DNA of 64,000 bases, taken from the NCBI RefSeq assembly GCF_000148995.1, contig NZ_GL538353.1, forward strand, positions 620,001 to 684,000. Reading direction: 5' to 3'. The stretch is from Listeria grayi DSM 20601. Its GTDB lineage: Bacteria; Bacillota; Bacilli; Lactobacillales; Listeriaceae. The notes beneath the pieces are model-generated. The model was not told the origin of the DNA, did no database searches, and saw only the letters and a program-made list of their open reading frames with translations. Position 1 is the first letter of the stretch; every line of letters begins with the position of its first letter. Positions 15,957 through 23,953 of this stretch are shown in pieces. A program made the position numbers and the translations under genes.

Positions 15957-18746
15957 ATGAAGAGAAAAGAAAAAAGGTATTTAGTAGTAGACTTAGAAAC
16001 TACTGGTAACCAAGCGAATAGGCATGACCGCATCATTCAGTTTGCAGCAACGCTAGTAGAAGGTTCTAAGCGTTTAGAAACTTACTCTACCTTTATCAAT
16101 CCGGAACGGGAAATACCGCCTTTTATCCAACAACTGACGGGCATAAAACCAAGTGACTGTTACGATGCACCGATTTTTACGGATGTGGCGCCAATCATTC
16201 AAAATCTGCTGGAAGACTGTATTTTTGTGGCCCACAACGTTTCTTTTGACTGGACTTTTTTAGCACGCGAAATGCAGCGGGCAGGTTATCCGCTACCGAA
16301 AACGAAAAAACTGGATACGGTCGAATTAGCACGGATCATTTATCCCGGAATCGACAGCTACAAATTGCAGGACCTTTCGGATGAATTTAAATTAGGACAT
16401 GACAGGCCGCATCAAGCGGATAGTGATGCAGAAGTAACCGCGGACCTGCTGCTCTTGTTATTAGATAAACTGGAAAATCTACCGCTGCCGGTTATTCGCA
16501 AAATGGCTACGATCTCGCAATCCTTGAAAAATTATCTGCCGGAATTGTTATTTGAACTGGAGATGCAGAAAGACCGAGAACTGAAGGCATTGCCGGATGA
16601 ATTAATGGAATATCGTGGTCTCGTCATTCGCAAGAAACCGACTATTTCCGAGCCAGCAGAAAGTAGTAGCTATGTTTTTCCGAAAACGGCGCAAGCAAAA
16701 GCAGCGCTATTTGAGCAGAATGGTCTTTCATTGACTAAACGGACAGGACAGTTTGAAATGATGGATGTGATCCAGCAGGCGATCGAGCAAAAGCGACATG
16801 CACTTATTGAGGCCGGAACCGGTATCGGGAAGTCGCTTGGCTATTTTATACCGGCTGTTTATCACGCCAAACAAAGCGGCATGCCTGTTGTGATCAGTAC
16901 TTATACAACGCTCTTGCAGAATCAGCTAGTAGAGAAAGATATTCCCTTACTGGAAAAAATCGTTGGATTCCCGGTTGCTGTGAGTCTACTCAAGGGCAGA
17001 GATCATTATCTCAATCTCTTTAAATTTGAACAACTTTTAGAAGAAAATGAATCACAATACGATGTCGTTGTCACGAAGCTAAAACTGCTTGTTTGGCTTA
17101 CAGAAACAACTACCGGGGATATCAGCGAAGTAAACCTTTCCAGTGGCGGAGAGCTTTTTTGGAATCGGATGAAACATACCGGTTGGTATCTGTCTGCGCA
17201 GCATGATCCCTGGCTAGACTATGATTTTTATCGCTATAATTATGAACAAAGCAGACACGCTGATCTATTGATCGTCAACCACGCGCTCCTCTTAGCAGAT
17301 CATTTCGGCAAACAAGCGATCCTACCTGATTATGAAGTCGCAGTTATTGATGAAGCACATCACTTTGCCGATAGTGCACGCGATCGCGGGACGTTTATTT
17401 TGTCCTACCGCAAAATCAAATATTTCCTAAATCAGCTCGGCTCGTTGGAAAAGTATTCGCTGCTGGCTAAAATGGCGATGCTGTTCCCGCAAGCAGAAAT
17501 GCTTTACGACCTTGATGTCGCCGCTTTTAAATTAGGTGAGGCATCAGAGGAGCTTTTTGTAGTGCTGCAGGATTATGCCAAGCAGACAAAATTGTATCAG
17601 CTGGAAAGGGGCCTCATTTCTAATAGTGAAACGGAGCCACTGCCAGACGATATTTTCTATGCTGCTGAAAAAGTATATAAATTGTTACGTGAGGCGGCTC
17701 TTCAAATGGACGCGCTGCTAGCAAAAGCAAAAGCCGAAGAAACGAATTGGGATGAAGCAGAGAGCGCCTTCTTAGAAGAGATTTATGCCTTTTTGCTTGA
17801 TTGGCAAGAAATGACAGACGATCTGGCGCAGATGATCTACCAAAAGGTACCGGTTCAAGCGCTATCTCTGGAAAGCGACAGCAAACGCTCGATCACAAGT
17901 ATGCGAATCAAATCGGTTCGTTTGGATAATAGCGAACAGCTAAAACAAACCTTTTTCGATCAGAAAAAAACGGTTATTTTGACCTCGGCGACTCTTACGA
18001 TCACAGGTGATTTTCGCTTCATCTGCCAAAATCTTGGCTTAGAAGAAAGCGAGCTGATAACCAGACAGATCGAGTCCCCGTTTGATTATGAGAATCAAGC
18101 GCGAGTGTTGATCCCTACAGATATGCCCCCGATCAAGGATACACCGGTCGATATGTATACACTGCAATTAGCCCGTTACTTGGCAAAAATCGCCAAACGG
18201 ACGGATGGTCGCATGCTCGTCTTGTTCACTTCCTTTGAAATGTTGCAAAAAACCTATTATCATCTGAAAAGCAGTCATGACCTAGAAACATTCCGCATCT
18301 TGGCGCAAGGGGTATCCCCCGGAAGTGTTACACGATTGGCCAAGCAATTCCAAGTTTTCCAAAAATCGATTTTACTGGGGACATCCAGTTTTTGGGAAGG
18401 CATCGATATTCCTGGTAAGGCACTTTCTTGTTTAGCGATCGTTCGGCTTCCCTTCGTTCCACTAGACGATCCGTATGCCAAAGCGCAGATCAGCCTGCGG
18501 AAAGAGCGTGGTGAAAATGCCTTCCAAACATACTCGCTGCCAGAGGCGATTTTACGTTTCAAACAAGGCTTCGGTCGCTTGATCCGCCGGGAAACAGACC
18601 GGGGCATCGTCTTTGTATTCGACAGCCGTCTGGAAACCACAAAGTTCGGAAAAGCCTTTTTAACCTCGATTCCGCAAACACCAGTCATCACGGCAGATGA
18701 AGAAGAAATCTTGACGATCACCGAATCATTTTTTAAGGATAGTTAA
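15957..18746 (+). CDS. dinG: DinG-type exonuclease/helicase-like protein
   Basis: A 929-residue fusion. Residues 1-175 are a DnaQ-like DEDDh 3'-5' exonuclease domain (D12-L-E14-T-T-G, H near HDRPHQADSDAEV). The remainder is an XPD/DinG superfamily 2 helicase region with Walker A EAGTGIGKS (285-293), DEAH (465-468) and C-terminal motifs TSSFWEGIDIPG and GFGRLIRRETDRG. Gram-positive DinG of this layout lacks the Fe-S domain and, in S. aureus, acts mainly as an exonuclease (family knowledge). The position after panD is the same as in Bacillus. ATG 15957 follows GGAAGGAGAAAGTT. Confidence 0.94.
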   Translation: MKRKEKRYLVVDLETTGNQANRHDRIIQFAATLVEGSKRLETYSTFINPEREIPPFIQQLTGIKPSDCYDAPIFTDVAPIIQNLLEDCIFVAHNVSFDWTFLAREMQRAGYPLPKTKKLDTVELARIIYPGIDSYKLQDLSDEFKLGHDRPHQADSDAEVTADLLLLLLDKLENLPLPVIRKMATISQSLKNYLPELLFELEMQKDRELKALPDELMEYRGLVIRKKPTISEPAESSSYVFPKTAQAKAALFEQNGLSLTKRTGQFEMMDVIQQAIEQKRHALIEAGTGIGKSLGYFIPAVYHAKQSGMPVVISTYTTLLQNQLVEKDIPLLEKIVGFPVAVSLLKGRDHYLNLFKFEQLLEENESQYDVVVTKLKLLVWLTETTTGDISEVNLSSGGELFWNRMKHTGWYLSAQHDPWLDYDFYRYNYEQSRHADLLIVNHALLLADHFGKQAILPDYEVAVIDEAHHFADSARDRGTFILSYRKIKYFLNQLGSLEKYSLLAKMAMLFPQAEMLYDLDVAAFKLGEASEELFVVLQDYAKQTKLYQLERGLISNSETEPLPDDIFYAAEKVYKLLREAALQMDALLAKAKAEETNWDEAESAFLEEIYAFLLDWQEMTDDLAQMIYQKVPVQALSLESDSKRSITSMRIKSVRLDNSEQLKQTFFDQKKTVILTSATLTITGDFRFICQNLGLEESELITRQIESPFDYENQARVLIPTDMPPIKDTPVDMYTLQLARYLAKIAKRTDGRMLVLFTSFEMLQKTYYHLKSSHDLETFRILAQGVSPGSVTRLAKQFQVFQKSILLGTSSFWEGIDIPGKALSCLAIVRLPFVPLDDPYAKAQISLRKERGENAFQTYSLPEAILRFKQGFGRLIRRETDRGIVFVFDSRLETTKFGKAFLTSIPQTPVITADEEEILTITESFFKDS

Positions 18747-18763
18747 AATTTTCCGGTTTTAGC

Positions 18764-18792
18764 TTCAAATCTAGCCTGTCAATTGCTATAAT
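18764..18792 (+). promoter_or_regulatory. Promoter of tseB-aspB-asnS
   Basis: TTCAAA (18764-18769), a 17-base spacer and TATAAT (18787-18792) preceded by TG at 18784-18785, an extended -10. It lies 49 bases ahead of the tseB-like gene. Confidence 0.65.
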
Positions 18793-18841
18793 GGAAACAG
18801 TATAAAACGCGCCGGAACATTCGGCGAGAAAAGTTATAGAA

Positions 18842-19369
18842 ATGAGCGAGAATATGCAACGAATTCGAACTAAAAAGCAAAGAAGACGCGTGAATAAATG
18901 GGTTTATATCAGTATTGCTGCCGTTCTCATCCTCATCGCCTGCTTCCTGCTTTATCTGCGGAGTGCGGACAAGCCCGTTCGTGCTGCTCAGAAAGAGGCG
19001 CTGGATCGGATCAATGGGTACGTTACGATCAAAGATGTAAGTCGCTTTTATTTGTATAATGGGCCAAAAGAAGATTATTCTGTTCTAGTTGGAAAGAATA
19101 AGGCAAACAAGAAGATCATCGTCTGGGTCCCCAAGAAAAAGTCTGGCAAAGTATTCGTTAAGTATGCAGCAGATGGCATCTCGGAGAAGCAGGCAAGATC
19201 GATCATCCACAGCGAAAAAAATCCAGAAAAGATCCTTCATACGAAGCTTGGAATGGAAAATGAAAAAGCCATTTGGGAAGTAACGTATTTGACTGGAAAT
19301 GGCAACCTTAACTATGTCAACTTATCTTTTGAAGACGGCAAAGTGCTCCATTCAATTGAGAATCTATGA
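18842..19369 (+). CDS. tseB: TseB/YpmB-like cell wall elongation regulator (DUF5590)
   Basis: A 175-residue bitopic protein with a basic cytoplasmic N-terminus (residues 1-20), one membrane segment (about 22-41) and an extracellular domain of two PepSY-like or cystatin-like halves ending ...LSFEDGKVLHSIENL. The family member in B. subtilis, YpmB (TseB), works with PBP2A in elongation. The placement directly before aspB and asnS is conserved. ATG 18842 has only a modest ribosome site (GAGAAAAGTTATAGA). The name rests on synteny and domain layout. Confidence 0.82.
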   Translation: MSENMQRIRTKKQRRRVNKWVYISIAAVLILIACFLLYLRSADKPVRAAQKEALDRINGYVTIKDVSRFYLYNGPKEDYSVLVGKNKANKKIIVWVPKKKSGKVFVKYAADGISEKQARSIIHSEKNPEKILHTKLGMENEKAIWEVTYLTGNGNLNYVNLSFEDGKVLHSIENL

Positions 19370-19388
19370 TTATGTAGGAGGGAATAAC

Positions 19389-20573
19389 ATGCGCACACCA
19401 TTGTCAAAAAGAATTCAAGAAGTAGCTCCTTCACCCACACTTAGTATCACTGCCAAAGCGAAACAAATGAAAAAAAACGGCATTGATGTCATTGGGCTTG
19501 GAGCAGGTGAACCGGATTTCAATACACCTGCGAATATCATTCAGGCAGCTGTGGATTCCATGGAAAAGGGCTATACCAAATATACGCCTTCTGCAGGGAT
19601 ACCAGAATTAAAACAAGCGATCGTCGATAAATTAGCACGCGATCAGCATCTAACATACGAACCAAATCAGATCTTCGTAGGAACAGGGGCAAAGCACGTC
19701 TTGTATTCGGTCTTCCAAGCGATTATTGATCCAGGCGATGAGGTTATCATTCCCGGCCCTTACTGGGTGACTTATCCGGAACAAGTGAAGTTGGCTGGCG
19801 GTGTTCCAGTGTTTATCGATACCACTTTTGAAGAAGACTTCAAATTGAGTGATGCTCGTTTAGCACAAGCGATCACACCGAAAACGAAAGCTTTAGTTCT
19901 CAATTCTCCTAACAATCCTACCGGGATGGCTTATACGAAGGCGGAACTCGAAGCAATCGGAAAAGTTGCTGAAGAACACGGTCTGTACATTATTTCCGAT
20001 GAGATCTACGAAAAACTTTATTACGGTAACAAACAGGATCTCGTTTCGATCGCGAGTCTCAGTGATAAACTGTATGCACAGACGATTGTGATCAACGGCG
20101 TCTCCAAAGCATACGCAATGACAGGTTGGCGGATCGGTTATGCAGCAGCAGCTTCAGAATTGATTGCAGGCATGACAAAACTGGCGGATCATTTGACCAG
20201 TAATCCAACATCCAATTCGCAGTATGCAGCTGTGGAAGCCTACAATGGCAGTCAAGAAGTTCCTCAGCAAATGTATCAGGCGTTTGAAGAGCGAATGAAT
20301 CGTTTTTACCCGCAGTTGGAGAAGATTCCAGGCTTTCGTCCGAAAAAGCCGGCGGGCGCATTTTACTTCTTTATTGAAACTAAAGAAGCAGCGAAGCAAA
20401 AAGGGTATGCTTCTGTTGATGCTTTTGTAGAAGGATTACTGGAAGAGGCTCTTGTAGCAGTGATCCCAGGATCTGGGTTCGGAATGCCGGATTATATCCG
20501 AGTATCTTACGCCACCGATCCGGAATTATTCCAAATGGCAATTGATAGAATAAATGAGTTTATGAGTAAATAG
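19389..20573 (+). CDS. aspB: Aspartate aminotransferase, class I/II PLP enzyme
   Basis: A 394-residue fold-type I aminotransferase that interconverts aspartate and oxaloacetate. Visible motifs are [21 protein letters not shown], the PLP lysine K240 in [16 protein letters not shown], and the C-terminal RVSYATDPE. The open frame extends to 19299, but ATG 19389 follows TAGGAGGGAATAAC and matches family starts. It sits 14 bases before asnS and 19 after tseB, the conserved tseB-aspB-asnS operon. Confidence 0.95.
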   Translation: MRTPLSKRIQEVAPSPTLSITAKAKQMKKNGIDVIGLGAGEPDFNTPANIIQAAVDSMEKGYTKYTPSAGIPELKQAIVDKLARDQHLTYEPNQIFVGTGAKHVLYSVFQAIIDPGDEVIIPGPYWVTYPEQVKLAGGVPVFIDTTFEEDFKLSDARLAQAITPKTKALVLNSPNNPTGMAYTKAELEAIGKVAEEHGLYIISDEIYEKLYYGNKQDLVSIASLSDKLYAQTIVINGVSKAYAMTGWRIGYAAAASELIAGMTKLADHLTSNPTSNSQYAAVEAYNGSQEVPQQMYQAFEERMNRFYPQLEKIPGFRPKKPAGAFYFFIETKEAAKQKGYASVDAFVEGLLEEALVAVIPGSGFGMPDYIRVSYATDPELFQMAIDRINEFMSK

Positions 20574-20587
20574 GGAGTGTAGAATCT

Positions 20588-21880
20588 GTGAAAATTACAA
20601 TTAATCAATCAGCTGACTATGTCGGCAAAGAAGTTACGATCGGCGCTTGGCTTGCCAATAAACGTTCCAGCGGGAAAATTGCTTTCTTGCAACTTCGCGA
20701 CGGTACAGGATTCATGCAAGGCGTAGTCGTGAAAGCAGAAGTTGGCGAAGAGATTTTCCAAGCGGCAAAATCTTTGACGCAGGAAACAAGCTTATATGTG
20801 ACCGGCATAATCAACGAAGATACCCGTTCGCCGTTTGGCTACGAGATTGCCGTGAGCGGAGTCAAAGTGATCAGTGAATCGCATGATTTCCCGATCACAC
20901 CAAAAGAACATGGCACCGAGTTCCTGATGGATCATCGTCATTTATGGCTGCGCTCCAATCGCCAACACGCGATCATGAAAATCAGAAACGAGATCATTCG
21001 TGCTTCTTATGAATTCTTTAACAATGAAGGATTCATCAAAATCGATCCACCGATCTTAACAGGAAGTGCACCAGAAGGAACAACAGAATTATTCCATACG
21101 AAATATTTCGATGAAGATGCGTTTCTTTCTCAAAGTGGTCAGTTGTATATGGAAGCAGCCGCAATGGCATTCGGTAAGGTTTTTTCATTCGGACCAACTT
21201 TCCGTGCTGAAAAATCTAAAACAAGACGTCATTTGATCGAGTTTTGGATGATCGAACCGGAAATGGCTTTCTATCAATTAGAAGACAGTTTGAAAGTACA
21301 AGAGCAGTATGTTGCTTTCTTAGTAAAAGCAGTACTTGATAATTGCAAACTAGAACTAGAGCGACTAGGCAGAGATGTGAGCGTCCTTGAAAGCATGACT
21401 GCTCCATTCCCGCGTATCACATATACAGAAGCAATTGAAAAGTTACATGAACTTGGATTTGATGATATCGAATGGGGAGATGACTTCGGGGCACCGCATG
21501 AAACAGCGATCGCAGACAGCTTTGAGAAACCAGTGTTCATCACCCATTATCCAAAAGCAATCAAACCATTCTATATGCCGGAAGATCCAGACAATGAGCA
21601 AGTAGTCCTTTGTGCTGATATGATCGCACCGGAAGGTTATGGAGAAATCATTGGCGGCTCTGAACGGATCCATGACTTGGGTGTTTTACTAGAGCGGATG
21701 AAAGAACATGAATTAGATGAAAAAGCCTATAGCTGGTACATCGACTTGGCACGCTACGGCTCCGTACCGCATTCCGGTTTTGGATTAGGATTGGAACGTA
21801 CCGTCGCTTGGATATCTGGAACGGAACATGTTCGCGAAACGATTCCATTCCCTCGTTTGCTGAACCGACTTTATCCATAA
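20588..21880 (+). CDS. asnS: Asparagine--tRNA ligase
   Basis: A 430-residue class IIb aminoacyl-tRNA synthetase. An N-terminal OB-fold anticodon-binding domain ([23 protein letters not shown]) is followed by catalytic motif 2 ([19 protein letters not shown]) and motif 3 ([15 protein letters not shown]). The motif-2 region and its length distinguish AsnRS from AspRS. GTG 20588 follows AGGGAGTGTAGAATCT. A terminator ends the tseB-aspB-asnS unit. No T-box leader is seen upstream because asnS lies inside the operon. Confidence 0.97.
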   Translation: MKITINQSADYVGKEVTIGAWLANKRSSGKIAFLQLRDGTGFMQGVVVKAEVGEEIFQAAKSLTQETSLYVTGIINEDTRSPFGYEIAVSGVKVISESHDFPITPKEHGTEFLMDHRHLWLRSNRQHAIMKIRNEIIRASYEFFNNEGFIKIDPPILTGSAPEGTTELFHTKYFDEDAFLSQSGQLYMEAAAMAFGKVFSFGPTFRAEKSKTRRHLIEFWMIEPEMAFYQLEDSLKVQEQYVAFLVKAVLDNCKLELERLGRDVSVLESMTAPFPRITYTEAIEKLHELGFDDIEWGDDFGAPHETAIADSFEKPVFITHYPKAIKPFYMPEDPDNEQVVLCADMIAPEGYGEIIGGSERIHDLGVLLERMKEHELDEKAYSWYIDLARYGSVPHSGFGLGLERTVAWISGTEHVRETIPFPRLLNRLYP

Positions 21881-21953
21881 GTGAAAGCAAGGGATCCGCG
21901 ATGATCTCACAAATGCAAGAAAAAAAGATTCTAATTATTTTTTCTTAATTTGA

Positions 21954-21983
21954 CAAGGTAATCGCGGGTTACCTTGTTTTTTT
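21954..21983 (+). terminator. Terminator after asnS
   Basis: CAAGGTAA (21954-21961) pairs with TTACCTTG (21969-21976) around TCGCGGG, then seven T residues. Confidence 0.85.
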
Positions 21984-22015
21984 ATGCCTCCTTTATATTT
22001 TTCCAGCTGGAATCA

Positions 22016-22024
22016 TGGTATAAT
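22016..22024 (+). promoter_or_regulatory. Extended -10 promoter of dnaD-nth-ypoC
   Basis: TGGTATAAT (22016-22024) is a perfect extended -10; the -35 region (TATTTT) is poor. The predicted start near 22031 argues that the upstream GTG at 22036 is not the dnaD start and that ATG 22045 is. Confidence 0.6.
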
Positions 22025-22044
22025 TTCACTGTGAGGTGTGCAAA

Positions 22045-22752
22045 ATGGATGAAAAGGTATTAGAAAATTGGATAGCGGAGGGAAATGTTTCTTTTCCGCA
22101 GGTATTATTAAAAAACTATACGAAATTAGGATTGAATGAGCAAGAAATGATGTGTATCCTGCAAATTCAATCTTTTGCAACCGATAAGGAAAGTTTTCCG
22201 TCTATGGAAGATATTGCTGCGAGAATGTCGCTTTCTGCCGCTCAGGTCATGGCGATCGTGGATGGCCTAATGAAAAAAGGGATTTTGACGATCGAACAGA
22301 ATGCGTCGCAAGCTGTTATTTCGGAAGCCTTCAGTCTGCAGCCGCTCTGGAAAAAACTGAGCTTGTTATATTGGAATAAGGAAGAAGAGGCAAAAGTTGC
22401 CTCGCAGCAGCAAACGGAGGTCAATCTGTATACGATTTTTGAAGCCGAATTTGGCCGTCCGCTCTCTCCAATGGAAGCAGAAATGATCAGCAGCTGGTTA
22501 GATCAAGATGGGCTGAGCAACGAAGTGATTCAAGAGGCGCTGAAAGAAGCTGTGATTTCGCAAAAACTCAATTTCCGGTATATCGATCGTATTTTGCTGA
22601 ATTGGACGAAACAAGGCGTGAAAACCTCTCAAGATGCGAAAAAAGTTTCCGAAAACTTTCATAAGTCGAATGGACAGGAAGAAAATACAGAAGTGAAAAA
22701 AAGCGATGGTTCGATCCCGCTTTATGATTGGCTGGAAAAAAGAAAAGGATGA
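22045..22752 (+). CDS. dnaD: DNA replication initiation protein DnaD
   Basis: A 235-residue primosomal protein. The N-terminal winged helix (about residues 1-100, with EEMM-like LNEQEMMCILQIQ) is followed by the DnaB/DnaD C-terminal DnaD_N/DDBH2 module (FEAEFGRPLSPMEAEMISSW, RYIDRILLNW). It acts with DnaB and DnaI in loading the replicative helicase. ATG 22045 follows GAGGTG at proper spacing. The nth gene follows after 8 bases, so dnaD-nth-ypoC are co-transcribed. Confidence 0.93.
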   Translation: MDEKVLENWIAEGNVSFPQVLLKNYTKLGLNEQEMMCILQIQSFATDKESFPSMEDIAARMSLSAAQVMAIVDGLMKKGILTIEQNASQAVISEAFSLQPLWKKLSLLYWNKEEEAKVASQQQTEVNLYTIFEAEFGRPLSPMEAEMISSWLDQDGLSNEVIQEALKEAVISQKLNFRYIDRILLNWTKQGVKTSQDAKKVSENFHKSNGQEENTEVKKSDGSIPLYDWLEKRKG

Positions 22753-22760
22753 GGGCATAG

Positions 22761-23420
22761 ATGTTAACCAAACAACAAACGATCATGTGTATAGAGGAAA
22801 TGGAGCGCATGTTTCCAATGGCGCATTGCGAATTGGAGCATCGTAATACATTTGAACTGCTAGTGGCTGTTGTCTTATCTGCACAATGTACGGATGTACT
22901 CGTTAATCGTGTGACCGCCTCGCTATTTGAAAAATATCATCGGCCGGAAGACTATCTGGATGTTTCTGTAGAGGAGCTGATGGATGATATTCGGTCGATC
23001 GGTTTGTACAAAAACAAAGCAAAAAATATCCAAGGCTTATCGCGTAAACTGCTAAAAACGTTTGACGGTCAAGTACCGGCTACGCATGCGGAACTAGAGA
23101 GCCTGCCGGGTGTGGGCAGAAAGACGGCAAATGTCGTTTTGTCAGTGGGATTTGGTATCCCTGCGTTGGCAGTCGATACGCATGTGGAACGTGTCAGCAA
23201 GCGACTGGCGATCTGTCGCTGGAAAGATTCGGTTACCGAAGTAGAACAAACATTGATGCGTAAACTTCCCAAAGAAATGTGGTCAGACGCGCACCACGCG
23301 ATGATTTTCTTTGGACGCTATCACTGCAAAGCTAGAAAGCCGGAGTGCCAAGTATGTCCGCTGCTTTCGATTTGCAGAGAAGGAAAGAAACAAGCGAAAG
23401 TGAGGGGCTTTGATGGCTGA
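22761..23420 (+). CDS. nth: Endonuclease III
   Basis: A 219-residue HhH-GPD base-excision repair enzyme (DNA glycosylase/AP lyase for oxidised pyrimidines). The helix-hairpin-helix LPGVGRKTANVV carries the catalytic lysine, VDTHVERVSKR the catalytic aspartate, and the [4Fe-4S] ligands are C189, C196, C199 and C205 (CxxxxxxCxxCxxxxxC). ATG 22761 follows GGATGAGGGCATAG. It overlaps the next gene by 8 bases. Confidence 0.96.
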   Translation: MLTKQQTIMCIEEMERMFPMAHCELEHRNTFELLVAVVLSAQCTDVLVNRVTASLFEKYHRPEDYLDVSVEELMDDIRSIGLYKNKAKNIQGLSRKLLKTFDGQVPATHAELESLPGVGRKTANVVLSVGFGIPALAVDTHVERVSKRLAICRWKDSVTEVEQTLMRKLPKEMWSDAHHAMIFFGRYHCKARKPECQVCPLLSICREGKKQAKVRGFDG

Positions 23421-23901
23421 ACAGGCTTATGCATTTGAACTGCAGCATCCGGCATTTCCATTCCCAAGTGCAGAATGGCAGGAAATCGATCCGGAATCTA
23501 TTTATGTAAGCGGCTTTCCATTCTGGCAAGAACATCAATTTTTCCGCGAAGGAGCGGGTGTGATGCCATGGAAAGAGGATAAAGCAAAAGCTTGCCGCAA
23601 ACTAGCGAAACAAGCGAGCAGCGTGGCGGAAGTCATTCAAGCAGCTTTTGAGGCAAAAGAAAAACCCGAATCTATAACAGTACGGGACGGATTGGGCTTG
23701 TTTTTATCGATTTTATTTTGGAGCAATGGGCGTCCTGTGCAGTTGCGGGAACTGGATAAACAAATTGCGACCCTTGAGATCAAACCGATGAATATCGAAG
23801 AACGGCTGACTTATATTTTAGAGAATGGACATACCTATCCGGGATTCAAACAGTGGGAAGAATTGCTTTTAGAACAGCGCAAACTGATTGCCAAACAATA
23901 A
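23413..23901 (+). CDS. ypoC: YpoC-like hypothetical protein
   Basis: A 162-residue soluble protein without recognisable catalytic motifs, following nth with an 8-base overlap, exactly where B. subtilis has ypoC. The YpoC family is small and uncharacterised; the WPWK-like VMPWKEDKAKACRKL segment is the part I associate with it. ATG 23413 is preferred over an in-frame TTG at 23410 and lies behind GTGAGGGGCTTTG. Function unknown; the assignment is mainly by context. Confidence 0.75.
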   Translation: MAEQAYAFELQHPAFPFPSAEWQEIDPESIYVSGFPFWQEHQFFREGAGVMPWKEDKAKACRKLAKQASSVAEVIQAAFEAKEKPESITVRDGLGLFLSILFWSNGRPVQLRELDKQIATLEIKPMNIEERLTYILENGHTYPGFKQWEELLLEQRKLIAKQ

Positions 23902-23904
23902 TAA

Positions 23905-23953
23905 ACGCCCTAGGCGAGAGAAGTGAACTTCTTTTGCCTAGGGCGTCTTTTTT
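23905..23953 (+). terminator. Terminator between convergent ypoC and ponA
   Basis: ACGCCCTAGGC (23905-23915) pairs with GCCTAGGGCGT (23936-23946), with an inner GAAGT/ACTTC stem, followed by C and six T residues. It also reaches the ponA stop and may work partly in the reverse direction. Confidence 0.85.
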